Assembly: GCF_014641615.1 (NCBI RefSeq)
Contig: NZ_BMIB01000004.1
Location: forward strand, 1,134,785-1,198,784
DNA from: Filimonas zeae
Lineage (GTDB): Bacteria > Bacteroidota > Bacteroidia > Chitinophagales > Chitinophagaceae
Direction: 5' to 3'
Length of the DNA: 64,000 nt
The notes beneath the pieces are model-generated. The model made no database searches and was not told the DNA's origin. It worked only from the letters and a program-made list of their open reading frames with translations. This document shows positions 26,401-36,000 of the stretch, piece by piece. A program made the translations under genes and the position numbers. Position 1 is the first letter of the stretch; each line of letters opens with the position of its first letter.

Positions 26401-26575
26401 ACTGCTGCCATTGGCCGGCAGCGGCTTTTTCGCTGTTCTCATATACAAAATACGAGGCATGGGCGGGTAGCCTGTTTTCTTCAGAAACCTTTTCATTCAG
26501 CCAGGCGGGCTGTGCCAGTGCGGTAAAAGCTGTGGGAAACGCCAGCGCACTCAGCAATAATCCTTTAATAGTCAT
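23459..26575 (-). CDS. GH2 beta-galactosidase, LacZ type
   Basis: 1038 residues. A signal peptide ends near ALAQ (about residue 21), so the enzyme is periplasmic or surface-attached. The sugar-binding domain, immunoglobulin-like domain, TIM barrel and the LacZ C-terminal small chain domain are in the usual order. The acid/base is E473 in SMGNEAGNG and the nucleophile E545 in MCEYAHAMGNSLGN. It releases terminal beta-galactose. It is not inside the polysaccharide locus, but has the same length as that locus's GH2 (33059-36166) and many matching blocks, so the two are paralogues. A near -7 box (TAACTTTA) precedes it. Confidence 0.92.
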   Translation of the reverse strand: MTIKGLLLSALAFPTAFTALAQPAWLNEKVSEENRLPAHASYFVYENSEKAAAGQWQQSANYQSLNGNWKFQWLEKPADAPAGFEQTGFDDSRWAQMPVPGNWELHGFGFPIYTTSGFEFMYVMPDKKADPPKVPMQVNNTGLYRRVVDIGDNWNGRQIVLHIGAAKSNLTVWVNGKYVGYGEDSKLPSEFDITPYLSKGRNLIVLRVMRWCDGNYIEDQDMWRLSGITRDCYLLARNTQHVYDVQFQPLLDSTYTRGTLQATLTLNRKAPATGTATVILSQKGKVVAQQTTTITDSILHLQIPVANPALWTAETPNLYETEVQLRNAAGALLEVIPGHIGFREIAIRNGQLLVNGQPVLIKGVNRHEANPQTGHVISKEAMLRDVQLMKQYNINAVRTSHYPNNEYWLELCDRYGLYVVDEANIESHGMGYDITYTMANRPTWAHAHLARVQRMMERDKNHPSVIIWSMGNEAGNGYNFYNAYLWMKQRDSSRPIQYERAVADYRQFKWEWNSDIIDPMYPTPDGMLQYVKNNPHPQRPFIMCEYAHAMGNSLGNFVDYWNVIRENKQHFQGGFIWDFVDQCFQRVNSNGDTVYTYGGDYEPAEAITDWNYAAKGIFYANRTPYPHAWEMKHIYQDIHSKKEGSNQVRIYNERFFTALSNLTLQWQVLVNGKVHQSGEVTVPAIAPQQTQLVTLPFTTLPEGEAFVNLTYRLQKEEPLMPAGHVVATQQLKLGGTYMKGVTRDVPVVLKNKTLANTIELSEGDMLLEFNRKTGFLQRYRYKGVELLDSNYGARPSFWRAPNENDFGAQLQVKLKDWKTVTEQLKPEIRVSGPDAKLNTVELMYSLEQVHATLFITYECIGNGALRVTQTLKADTSFHTEILPRFGMQWIMPAGFEQISYYGNGPHENYADRQASAFAGIYNQTVASQYFPYVIPQETGNKTDVRWWRISNSKNKGLLITSDSLLSMSALHYFDSDLDDGEKRHQRHAADLKPRPQTQLHIDWKQMGVGGIDSWRSRPMTRYQLPFANYTYSFVVKPL

Positions 26576-26683
26576 GAGGTTAAAGTTACAGAATGGCGTT
26601 ACTGGCTGTTGCCCGAAAATTAATACCGAATAACTCTATTTTAACCCGGCGCACAATACTACATTTTTTAGTATTTTTATAGT

Positions 26684-27943
26684 ATGAACGACCGTATCAG
26701 TGAGAAATTGCAGATTTTGGCAGATGCTGCCAAATATGATGTGAGTTGCGCTTCCAGCGGAAGCAAACGGGAAAATGAAAACAAAGGGTTGGGCAACGCC
26801 GCCGGAGGCATGGGTATTTGCCATGCATATACAGAAGACGGTCGATGCGTTTCATTGCTTAAAATACTGCTTACCAATTACTGTATCTACAATTGCGCGT
26901 ACTGTGTAAGCCGCAGCAGCAACGATATTAAAAGGGCTGCTTTTACTGTAGATGAGGTGGTGGAGCTTACCATTGGTTTTTACCGACGCAACTACATAGA
27001 AGGCCTTTTCCTCAGCTCGGGCATTTTTAAGAATGCAGATTACACCATGGAAAGGCTGGTGCTGATTGCTAAAAAACTACGCACCGAGCATAATTTTCAC
27101 GGCTACATTCACCTGAAAGCCATACCCGGTGCCAGTGACGAGCTGCTGCAACAGGCCGGCCGATACGCCGACCGGTTAAGCGTAAATGTAGAAATGCCCA
27201 CTGAGCAAAGCCTGAAACTGCTTGCACCGGAAAAAAACCGGAACGATATGCTGAAACCGATGCAATATTTAAAGCAGGCCATAACCCAATACGAGGCTGA
27301 AAAGAAAACCAGCCGCCACCTGCCACTGTTTGCGCCTGCCGGACAAAGCACGCAGATGGTGATTGGCGCCACGCCGGAAAACGACTGGCAGATACTGATG
27401 ATGTCCAGCTATTTCTACCAGAAAATGCGCATGAAGCGGGTGTATTACTCCGGTTATGTACCCATTAGTAACGATAACCGCCTGCCCGCCATTGGAACGC
27501 CTGTGCCTATGATACGGGAGAACAGGCTATACCAGGCAGACTGGCTGATGCGCTTTTATGGCTTTACCGCGGGCGAGCTGGTAGCGCCCGACAGCCCGCA
27601 CCTGGATATGGATATTGACCCCAAGCTGGGCTGGGCACTGCGTAATCTGCACCTGTTTCCGGTGGATGTAAACCGTGCCGATGCAGCGTTGATTATGCGG
27701 GTGCCAGGCATAGGCGTACAAAGCGCGCAGAAAATTATTGCCGCCCGTAGGTTCAGCCGCCTCACCTGGGATCATTTGAAGCAGATGGGTATTGCAGGCA
27801 GCCGCGCCCGCTATTTTCTGGATTGCAGAATACCAGGCGATAACCGTAGAGACCTTACCCCTATGCAGATTAAACAACAGATACTCAGCCTGCAGCACAG
27901 TAAATACCAGCCCAATTTTTCACCGCAATTAAAACTGTTTTAG
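26684..27943 (+). CDS. Radical-SAM protein of the putative DNA modification/repair family
   Basis: 419 residues. The radical-SAM cluster motif reads CIYNCAYC (C67, C71, C74). Before it is the family-specific block with C22, C46 and C55 (DVSCASSGSKRE, GGMGICHAYTEDGRC). The C-terminus has a helix-hairpin-helix DNA-binding motif (about 345-365, VPGIGVQSAQKIIAARRF). This matches TIGR03916, predicted to act on DNA or nucleobases. It is followed after 1 nt by a TIGR03915 partner; the two are almost always found together, so they likely form one activity. The reaction is unknown. Confidence 0.9.
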   Translation: MNDRISEKLQILADAAKYDVSCASSGSKRENENKGLGNAAGGMGICHAYTEDGRCVSLLKILLTNYCIYNCAYCVSRSSNDIKRAAFTVDEVVELTIGFYRRNYIEGLFLSSGIFKNADYTMERLVLIAKKLRTEHNFHGYIHLKAIPGASDELLQQAGRYADRLSVNVEMPTEQSLKLLAPEKNRNDMLKPMQYLKQAITQYEAEKKTSRHLPLFAPAGQSTQMVIGATPENDWQILMMSSYFYQKMRMKRVYYSGYVPISNDNRLPAIGTPVPMIRENRLYQADWLMRFYGFTAGELVAPDSPHLDMDIDPKLGWALRNLHLFPVDVNRADAALIMRVPGIGVQSAQKIIAARRFSRLTWDHLKQMGIAGSRARYFLDCRIPGDNRRDLTPMQIKQQILSLQHSKYQPNFSPQLKLF

Positions 27944-27944
27944 T

Positions 27945-28727
27945 ATGACTACGCTTTTATTTGATGGCAGCTTTCCCGGCCTGCTTACCGCTATATTTGA
28001 AGTATATGAATACAAACTGAACGATGTACGGCTGGCTACGGCAGATAGCAACCCCGTGCTGTTTGGTGAGCAAAGAGAAGTAGTTACCGATGCCTCCAAA
28101 GCCAAAAGAGTGTGGCAGGGCATAGGTAACTGTATTTCCGGCGAAGCACGTCACCAGCTGTATCAGGCTTATTTGTCTGAACTGGATACCATGCCGCAGA
28201 CACTGCTGGCTTACTTTCAATATGCGTTTTTTAAACAAACCAATGTGCATGAGGATTTCAGTCACCCGGCTGTATTAACCGTACACCAAACGGTGCGTAA
28301 AGTATACCGCGAAAAACATCGCATGGAAGCTTTTGTGCGCTTTAGCGAAACAACGGATGGTTTGTTTTATGCGGTAGTAGAACCCGACTTTGATGTACTG
28401 CCCCTTATTGCAGAACATTTTGAAAAGCGCTACGCCGATCAGCGATGGGTTATTTACGATTGCCGCAGGAAGTATGGCATTTTCTACGATTTATCCTCTG
28501 TGCAGGTAGTGGAAATGAATTTTTCGCCCGATATGCTTCAGGGTAAAGATGCTTCGGCTGCGTGGAACGAAAAAGAAGCGGGATTTCAGCACCTGTGGCA
28601 ACAGTATTTTAATAGCGTAAACATAGCCTCCCGTAAAAACACTGCCCTGCACATACGGCACATGCCGCTGCGTTACTGGAAGTACCTGCCAGAGAAACAA
28701 CCCGCCGGTACAGGAATGGCAGGATAA
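27945..28727 (+). CDS. TIGR03915-family probable DNA-repair partner protein
   Basis: 260 residues, opening with LLFDGSFPGLLTAIFEVYEYKL and ending with the RYWKYLPE... block typical of the family, which is also found fused to UdgX-type uracil-DNA-binding domains in other bacteria. The middle part (VRFSETTDGLFYAVVEPDFDVLPLIAEHFEKRY) matches the DUF4130 domain. It starts 1 nt after the stop of the radical-SAM gene and belongs to the same operon. No glycosylase domain is fused here, so any uracil-recognition partner must be elsewhere. Confidence 0.88.
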   Translation: MTTLLFDGSFPGLLTAIFEVYEYKLNDVRLATADSNPVLFGEQREVVTDASKAKRVWQGIGNCISGEARHQLYQAYLSELDTMPQTLLAYFQYAFFKQTNVHEDFSHPAVLTVHQTVRKVYREKHRMEAFVRFSETTDGLFYAVVEPDFDVLPLIAEHFEKRYADQRWVIYDCRRKYGIFYDLSSVQVVEMNFSPDMLQGKDASAAWNEKEAGFQHLWQQYFNSVNIASRKNTALHIRHMPLRYWKYLPEKQPAGTGMAG

Positions 28728-28760
28728 TTGAATTTACTGTAAGCATAAAAACTTACCACT

Positions 28761-28967
28761 ATGAAACACATTACCGGAATATTCGCAGGTATGCTGCTGC
28801 TGGTACTGGCCAGCTGCAGTAATAACAATGGTAGCGATGCACAAAAAGACTCCGCAGATATCATTCCTCAGGACCGCATTACCGATTCTATTAAACAAGG
28901 CGATTCATTACGCCGCGATAGTATTATGATGGATACCATCGCCCGCAAAAGAATACCTATGAATTAA
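28761..28967 (+). CDS. Small lipoprotein of unknown function
   Basis: 68 residues with a lipoprotein signal: hydrophobic IFAGMLLLVLA then lipobox LASC, giving C19 as the lipidated residue. The mature ~50 residues are charged and low in complexity, with spaced DS pairs (QKDSAD, RRDSIMMDT) and no recognised domain. It starts 33 nt after the TIGR03915 gene and may be co-transcribed. Small Asp/Ser-rich lipoproteins of this kind are common in Bacteroidota, with no known role. Confidence 0.7.
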   Translation: MKHITGIFAGMLLLVLASCSNNNGSDAQKDSADIIPQDRITDSIKQGDSLRRDSIMMDTIARKRIPMN

Positions 28968-29091
28968 GGGAAAAGCGGTTTACCGGAGTGTACATAAGCT
29001 ATTGATTGATAACTGCATTGGGCTTAAAATAACCTGAAGAAGGAAAATGGTCCGTTTTTAGCCTTTATTTTGCGAATTAATCCGTTAGCAC

Positions 29092-30225
29092 ATGTACAAC
29101 CTCCAATCCGGCGACGAGGATAAACAGGCGAAAGAATTATACCGGCTGGATGTGGTAAAACGTTACCGTGAACTGGAAAATACCTGGCAATCTGAGCTTC
29201 AGGAAATAGTGCTGCTGGCCTCCGAAATATGCGATGTGCCTATAGCACTACTGTCCATTGTAGATAAAGACCAGCAGGTATTCATTACCAAACACGGCAC
29301 CGACCTTACCGGCACAGAACGGGAAATTGCCTTCTGTAACCAGACCATTTTGCAGAATGATATTCTGGTGGTACCTGATGCAGAAAAAGATGCCTTTTTT
29401 TCTTCCAATCCACTGGTGAAGGGAGAGCCTCATATCCGTTTTTATGCCGGCGCCTCGCTTACTACCAACGAAGGTTTTAACATTGGTAGCCTGTGCGTAA
29501 TAGACTCCAAACCTAAAGAGTTATCTGAGCGGCAGGCCAGATGTTTACAGGCACTCTCTAAACAGGCGATTCACCTGATGGATTTATCACTGAGCCTGAA
29601 AGTAGCTAACCAGTGCATGCTGGATATGGAGCAATCTGAGTTAAAAATGCGCGCTATACTGGACAGCTCCGAAAGCTATCAGATTCTGGTAGGCAAACAA
29701 ATGGAAATACTGGCTTTTAATAAAGCAGCAGACGAGTTTATAAAGTTTGCACTGGGCAGAGGTTATGAACTGGGCGATAGCGTGTTGAATTATACTACCC
29801 CTACCTCCATTAGCAGCGTTATTGCAGCATACAACCGCGCACTTGCCGGAGAACGCGTGTATGGTGAAAGAAATCTGAACTATTACCCAGGCATTGATAC
29901 CTGGTGGGATGTTTCCTATTCGCCCGCGCGCAATTCCAACGGTGAAATAATGGGCGTATCTTTTTATGCTACTGATATTACTAACCGTAAGCGTAACGAG
30001 CAAAAGTTGCTGGTACAGAATGATAAGCTACGGGAAATATCACAGATACAATCGCACCAGGTGCGTGGGCCGCTTACTTCCATACTGGGCATCTTAAACC
30101 TGATTAAAGAAGACAATTATCAGGCAAGTAAAGAATACCTGTTGTTACTGGAAAAAGCAGCCATGCAAATGGATGAAAACATACGCCGCATTGTAGGCAT
30201 TAACCGGCAGGCAGGTAATCAGTAA
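29092..30225 (+). CDS. GAF-PAS-HisKA protein lacking a catalytic ATPase domain
   Basis: 377 residues, soluble. A GAF domain (about 15-165, with CNQTILQNDILVVPDAEKD and IGSLCVIDSKP) and a PAS domain (about 180-305) are followed by a HisKA dimerization helix with a phospho-acceptor H in QIQSHQVRGPLTSILGILNL (about residue 330). The protein then stops, about 45 residues later. No HATPase (N, G1 or G2 boxes) is present, and none follows in another frame, because the convergent GH43 gene begins there, overlapping 7 nt. It therefore cannot phosphorylate itself; it may be a phosphotransfer intermediate or a regulatory dimer partner of another kinase. Confidence 0.82.
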   Translation: MYNLQSGDEDKQAKELYRLDVVKRYRELENTWQSELQEIVLLASEICDVPIALLSIVDKDQQVFITKHGTDLTGTEREIAFCNQTILQNDILVVPDAEKDAFFSSNPLVKGEPHIRFYAGASLTTNEGFNIGSLCVIDSKPKELSERQARCLQALSKQAIHLMDLSLSLKVANQCMLDMEQSELKMRAILDSSESYQILVGKQMEILAFNKAADEFIKFALGRGYELGDSVLNYTTPTSISSVIAAYNRALAGERVYGERNLNYYPGIDTWWDVSYSPARNSNGEIMGVSFYATDITNRKRNEQKLLVQNDKLREISQIQSHQVRGPLTSILGILNLIKEDNYQASKEYLLLLEKAAMQMDENIRRIVGINRQAGNQ

Positions 30226-31727
30226 ATTTTACATTCCCATAAACCCGGTGTACCACCCTTTATTTTTACACGCAGGTATCTGGCTTTTCCAATTGTAGAA
30301 ATAACATGCGGGCTACAGATTTTCAGGTCTGGCTGTTCGCCGCAGGTGGTCCAGCTTTTACCATCAGCAGACTTCTCCAATATCCAGCTGTGGCCGTAGG
30401 CAGGAAATACAAAATACAGTTCGCAACGTTTCAGCTTTTGCACTTTTCCCAAATCAAATTGTATCCATGGTTCTTTATCTTCTGCTGCCGCCCACCAGCG
30501 TGTGCCGTTGCTGTTATCTGCCGCATTATCCGGCGCATAAGTAAAGGTGCGTGAGATGCTTTTAATACCCTGAAAACTGCTGTCGCCTCCTTCCTTATCT
30601 GCATCTATTCTGGTAGTTACCACCCGCTCCTTTTTAAAGCTGGAAGCAGTTATGGTTGCACTGAGTGCTTTGTTATCCTCAGGCAGGTATTTGCATTTGC
30701 GGTAACTGCCAACGCCCTGTTTATGCACCTTCACGGGTTGTATGGTACCATCTGCATTAAACAACATTTTATTGGCATACACCTGCCGCGTAGTACCGCC
30801 TTCGCCATACTCCAGATATAAAAACAGATAGTCATCCTTATCTGCTACATGCAGCACGTTGCCATGCCCTGGCCCCCATACGCCGGTAGCGGTATCAGAC
30901 TGAATAAAAATGTTTTTACCTGCAGGAATAGTGAAAGGCCCTAACGGACTTTTATCGCTAACCATGTAGCCATTGCAATAGCTGGCATTGCCCGAAAGAG
31001 TGTAGAAATAATAGTAGCGGCCATTGCGCTTAAATACGCCGGGGCCTTCTGAATAGCCCGGCAGTTTGGTGGGTATGGTTATAGTTTCGCCCTGGGCTGT
31101 AAGCAGATCATTTTCCAGTGCGGTGGCAAAACGCCTGCGCCAGTACATGTAGGCTTTACCATCGTCATCAATAAAGGGCTCACCATCTATATCAGGCACT
31201 ATAGGCTTGCTTTGCTCTGCTTCTTTTTCCGGCTGCTGAAAGTATACGCCGGTACCATTGGTAAAACGGAAAGGGCCCTGGGGATGGTCTGCTACCACGG
31301 TATAAGTACCCATTTTATCATCGGGGGTTACAATGGTGGGAAAAAGGTAGTATTTGTTATCTTTTAAAACCGCCTTACCGGGTGCCCAGTAGCGGAAGTA
31401 ACCGGTTTTCTGTGCGCCTTTAACATCGGTAAACGTGTAAGGCTTACTCCAATCCATATTGCCCAATTGCAACGGGCCATCAAAACTCCAGTTTACAAAA
31501 TCTGCGGAGCGCCATACTACAGGTGTTCCGCCTTTGGCAAGGCCGGCATCCACATCGGTGGTGGCATAGAGATAAAAAGTATCTCTGAAGCGCACCACCG
31601 ATGGGTCGGCTATATTATCTGCCACCAGCGGGTGGTCAGGCACATTTCTGGTTATTGGCTTTTGCTGGGCAAATACGCCATACTGAGCGAAGGAGGCAGC
31701 AATCAAGGCTCCGAAGAATACCCTCAT
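30219..31727 (-). CDS. GH43 glycosidase with C-terminal F5/8 (CBM32-like) domain
   Basis: 502 residues from the ATG at 31727, which begins the signal peptide MRVFFGALIAASFAQYGVFA; an ATG nine codons earlier gives a less typical N-terminus. The GH43 five-bladed propeller has its catalytic base in NIADPSVVRF, the pKa-modulating Asp in DIDGEPFIDDDG and the acid Glu in YSEGPGVFKRNG. From about residue 365 a discoidin/F5-8 type C domain follows (WIQFDLGKVQKLKRCELYFVFPAYG). GH43 enzymes here are usually alpha-L-arabinofuranosidases or beta-xylosidases; the exact subfamily is not assigned. It is last in the utilization locus, 87 nt after the DUF2264 gene, and its 3' end overlaps the convergent GAF-PAS gene by 7 nt. 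Confidence 0.85.
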   Translation of the reverse strand: MRVFFGALIAASFAQYGVFAQQKPITRNVPDHPLVADNIADPSVVRFRDTFYLYATTDVDAGLAKGGTPVVWRSADFVNWSFDGPLQLGNMDWSKPYTFTDVKGAQKTGYFRYWAPGKAVLKDNKYYLFPTIVTPDDKMGTYTVVADHPQGPFRFTNGTGVYFQQPEKEAEQSKPIVPDIDGEPFIDDDGKAYMYWRRRFATALENDLLTAQGETITIPTKLPGYSEGPGVFKRNGRYYYFYTLSGNASYCNGYMVSDKSPLGPFTIPAGKNIFIQSDTATGVWGPGHGNVLHVADKDDYLFLYLEYGEGGTTRQVYANKMLFNADGTIQPVKVHKQGVGSYRKCKYLPEDNKALSATITASSFKKERVVTTRIDADKEGGDSSFQGIKSISRTFTYAPDNAADNSNGTRWWAAAEDKEPWIQFDLGKVQKLKRCELYFVFPAYGHSWILEKSADGKSWTTCGEQPDLKICSPHVISTIGKARYLRVKIKGGTPGLWECKIY

Positions 31728-31814
31728 GTTATTAAACTTTTCCGGTTCAGGCAAATAAAGCCCTAATATAGAACGCCTGCTCCGCTCAACCTTCCTGCAC
31801 TATCGGCCTAGGGC

Positions 31815-33047
31815 TTAGTGTGAATCCATAGCATGATCTGCAGGCATATCCTCTCCACTCCACACTTTTACAGCCGTCCAGGGGGCAGCAGGTGCAGACC
31901 AGAACGGATCGGCAGGCGGCAGGCCCAAAGGCAGCAGCATGGTAGTACACAGGTACAAACTGCCGGTAGTAATATAAAAATCAGCCAGTTTAGGCTGGTG
32001 ACCATACAGCCCTATGTTCAGCCAGCCATCCTGCGTAAAAGTAGAAGGCGCTTCCATGGTTTTATGCAATACGGCTGCCAGCGCACAACGCACCTGCTGT
32101 GGTGTTAATTCCGCAGGCAGTTTTTGTGTGTAAGCCATATTCGCCAGATGCTGAAAAGCACCGCCACGGTATACAATAGAACGGCCGGTTACAGGAAATG
32201 TACCGTCTGTAGAAATCATTCGTTCCTGTATAGCGGCGTAGCGTTTGGTAATTTTATCCAGCAAAGAAATAAATCCTTCATACCCCCTTCTTTCTTTACT
32301 TACAACAGGTAATATGGCCGAGAGATATGGCTGTATTACATAACTGTTGTAATAGTCCATATGAAACTGCATACCATCGGAGAACATGCCATCGCCAGTG
32401 TACCAGTGCTGCCAGAATTCTCTGATACCGTAGTCGATACGCACCGCATCGTACGGCAAGCCGTATTTACAGAAAAAGGTTTCTATCATTCCGGAGAACA
32501 ACAACCAGTTACTATACACCGGTACAGTACCACGGGTGCTTACCAGTGCAGTTACCACCTGCTTTTGTACAGCAGTATCCAGGTGCTCCCACAACCACGG
32601 GCATCTTACCAGCGCCAGTGTAAAAAAGGAGGCATCTACCAGCGGCTGCCCACCTCTCCATTCCAGATAATCTTTGGCTTTGGGGTTTACCGAATTGGCA
32701 ATGGCTTTTAAGCTCCATGCCCGGTATTGCTTACGCAGGGCCTGTTCCGCAGGGCTGCCTTCTTCTATATTCAGCCAGGGAGCAATGCCCGACAAGGTGC
32801 GACCAAAGGCTTCCAGGTAGGCTACCCGGCCACGGCTTTCTTTGTTATCAATAGTAGCAGAAAACAACACAGGCATGTTTTGCTTCAGCTTGTCTTCCGC
32901 CAGGTTCTGTATTACCGGGCGGGCTATCTTATCCATATAACGCAGCCATTCTTCGCGACGGCTGTTGTCTGCCCCCTGTTGTGCAGAAGCCTGCTGTGCT
33001 TGAAAAGCGCAGCAGGCTGTTATTACAATAAAAAGATACTTATACAT
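31815..33047 (-). CDS. DUF2264 protein, GH154-like probable beta-glucuronidase
   Basis: 410 residues with a signal peptide (MYKYLFIVITACCAFQAQQASA). The body is an (alpha/alpha)-barrel-type DUF2264 domain: SREEWLRYMDKIARPVIQNL, then YLEWRGGQPLVDASFFTLALV, and the block GDGMFSDGMQFHMDYYNSYVIQPYL. DUF2264 corresponds to CAZy family GH154, whose characterised members remove terminal glucuronic acid. In this locus it would act on GlcA exposed after rhamnose removal. It starts 11 nt after the GH2 stop. The assignment from DUF2264 to GH154 is from memory of the family and not checked. Confidence 0.82.
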   Translation of the reverse strand: MYKYLFIVITACCAFQAQQASAQQGADNSRREEWLRYMDKIARPVIQNLAEDKLKQNMPVLFSATIDNKESRGRVAYLEAFGRTLSGIAPWLNIEEGSPAEQALRKQYRAWSLKAIANSVNPKAKDYLEWRGGQPLVDASFFTLALVRCPWLWEHLDTAVQKQVVTALVSTRGTVPVYSNWLLFSGMIETFFCKYGLPYDAVRIDYGIREFWQHWYTGDGMFSDGMQFHMDYYNSYVIQPYLSAILPVVSKERRGYEGFISLLDKITKRYAAIQERMISTDGTFPVTGRSIVYRGGAFQHLANMAYTQKLPAELTPQQVRCALAAVLHKTMEAPSTFTQDGWLNIGLYGHQPKLADFYITTGSLYLCTTMLLPLGLPPADPFWSAPAAPWTAVKVWSGEDMPADHAMDSH

Positions 33048-33058
33048 ATAACTTCTGC

Positions 33059-36000
33059 TTATTTCAATCGCATAATATAACTGTAAGTATACTGTTTCTC
33101 CAGCAAACGGTAAGCATCGTGCGGTAAAGCGCCCCAGCTGTCATCGCCACCTACGCCACGCTGCTTCAGGTCTACCGTAAGGTAAACGCCTCTGCGTGGG
33201 TGCAGGTCTGTCGGGTGCTGTTGCTTTTTGGTCATACCCGGGTCCAGATCTTCTGTGGTATGGTCAATAGCGCTGAAACCGATGGGCTGTGCACCTTCAA
33301 TAGTTAAGCCATGGCCTTCCTGATTGGTAAGTGATATCCAGCGTACATCTGATTTATAACCGCTTTCCTGCGGACGGATATAGCCTTTCCAGTATTGGTT
33401 TTCTACGCGGTCTTCATACTTGCCTACAAAAGCAGCATCCTTACGGTCGCTGTAGTTTTCCCACGGGCCACGGCCGTAGTAAGCCAGGTTGCCGTAAGCA
33501 CCCGGTAAACTCATACGCATACCAAAGCGTGGCAGTTCAGGCAGTTCGCGGCCGGTCATATCAATAGAGGCAGTTACTTTAATAGCGCCATCATTCAGTA
33601 TCAGGTATTCAACCGTATAGGGCACATTAATACCCGCCAGTTCAAATTGTATTTTCACCGGCACACCTTCTGCGGTTTTATCACCCACCGTTACGTTCTT
33701 CACTTTTTTACCGGCATGTGCATTGCGCCATACCCCCATGTTCTCAGGCATGTTGTTGCCAAAGTCATTATCCGTAGGGGCGCGCCAGAAATAAGGTTCA
33801 GGATAACCGTTTAGTACCCACTGGTTGCGTAACGCATAATGCGTAATCACACCACGGTTCAGGTCTATTTCACCTTTAACATCACCGGAAGTGAAAGACA
33901 GTTTGTTGCCTTCTTTGTTTACGGTAACACCGCCACCGTTGGCAGCTTTACGCGCAAAGTAATCGCCGGAATGTTTAAACTGCTCTGCGGCAATTTCATA
34001 ATCAGCAGGTAATAAAGGTGCATCATTACGGGTATACGCAGCCACTTTTACAAAATACTCCTCCCCTTCTGCGGCAGCAGGGGTAGGTATTGCCAGAGTT
34101 ATATCTTTATCCTGATGCGGAGCCAGATCTACCGTAAAAGTACCTTCCTGCACCTGCTCACCATTCTTACATAACTGCCAGCGGAAGTTGTAAGCGCTCA
34201 GGTTGGTAAAGTCGAAATCGTTGTGAATAGAGATGATGCCTTTGCTGATGTCTTTGGCTGTAAACAGAATGTTCTGATAGCCCTTCTTCACTTCCCACGC
34301 ACCGGGGTCTGGTGTTCTGTCTGAGCTGATGATACCATCGGCTACACCGTTCTCATCATGTTGCCAGTAAAAAGCACCCAGGTCGCCACCATATGCCCAG
34401 AACAGTTTACCGTTGGCATCTCTGGTTTTAATACCCTGGTCTACCCAATCCCATATAAACCCACCCTGCATGTGTTTGCTGCTTCTGATAATATCCCAGT
34501 AAGTCTGAAAGTTACCATTACTGTTACCCATGGCATGCGAGTATTCACACATAATGTATGGACGCTTTTTATCAGCATCAGCATACTCCTTCATGTGGCG
34601 GATGCGTGGATACATAGGGCATACAATATCTGTGTTCGCGTCTTCACCTGCCTGCTCAAACTGCACCATGCGGGTATTATCGCGTTCTTTAATCCATTTG
34701 TACCCATCATGAAATACAGCACCGTTACCACACTCGTTACCGAGCGACCAGATAATGATACTGGCGTGGTTTTTATCACGCTCTACCAGGCGCTGAATAC
34801 GGTCCATATGTGCAGGTGCCCACTCCGGTAAGTATGCGGGGTGTTTGCTCTTATCAAACCAGGCCTGGAACGTAGCGCCCATGCCATGTGTTTCAATATT
34901 GGCTTCTTCTACCAGGTATAAACCATACTGATCGCACAGCTTTATCCACAACGGATCGTTAGGGTAATGGCTGGTACGTACGGCGTTAATATTTAATTGC
35001 TTCATCAGGGCAATGTCTTTCAGCATTACCTCTCTGGTAGGCACGTGGCCCAGCACATCATCATGCTCGTGGCGGTTTACCCCTTTTACCAGAATAGGCA
35101 TACCATTTACCAGCAGCTGTGCATTTTTAATTTCCACTTTACGGAAGCCGGTTTTAGCGCCGGTTACAGTTATTACACGGCCCTGTTTGTCTTTCAGGGT
35201 AATGATACAATCGTACAGGTTAGGAAACTCACCACTCCACAGTAAAGGCGATTTTACGGTACCGCTGAACTTTACTGTTTGTATAGTATCGCTACCCGCC
35301 TGTATCTGCTGCTGCTGCGTAAACACCGTTTTACCGGTATTATCCTGTAGCTCTATCTGTAAAGCACCTTCTTTTACTTTGTTACCGGCAAACTGGCGCA
35401 GATCAATAGCCGCGCTGAACAGGCCGTTTTTATACTGTGCATCCAGGTCTGACTTCAGGAAAAAATCCCATACACTCCATTTAGGCAGTGCATACAGGTA
35501 TACATCTCTTTCAACACCACTTAAGCGCCAGAAATCCTGATCTTCCAGATAGCTGCCATCGTGCCAGCGGAATACCTGAACTGCCAGCAGGTTCTCCCCT
35601 TTGTGCAGGTATGGTGTAATGTTAAACTCTGCCGGAGATTTGGCGGCTTTGGTAATACCTACTTTGGTACCGTTTACATAAATGAAAGCACAACCACTGA
35701 TAGAACCGAATTGTAACATTACCTCGCGGCCATTCCAGTTTTCAGGAACGGTAAAGGTTTTACGGTAAGTACCTACGGGATTGTTCTCGCCAATGAACGG
35801 CGGGTTCTTTGGGTGCGGATAGGCAATGTTGGTATAGATAGGAATACCAAAACCTTTCAGCTCCCAGTTGGAGGGCACTTCTATATCTTTCCACTGACTA
35901 TCATCGTAACGCGTTTCATAAAAGTTAACCGGGCGGAAAGCATACTTTTCAGCATAGCTGAAGCGCCAGGAACCATTCAAAGACTGATAGAAAGCAGACG

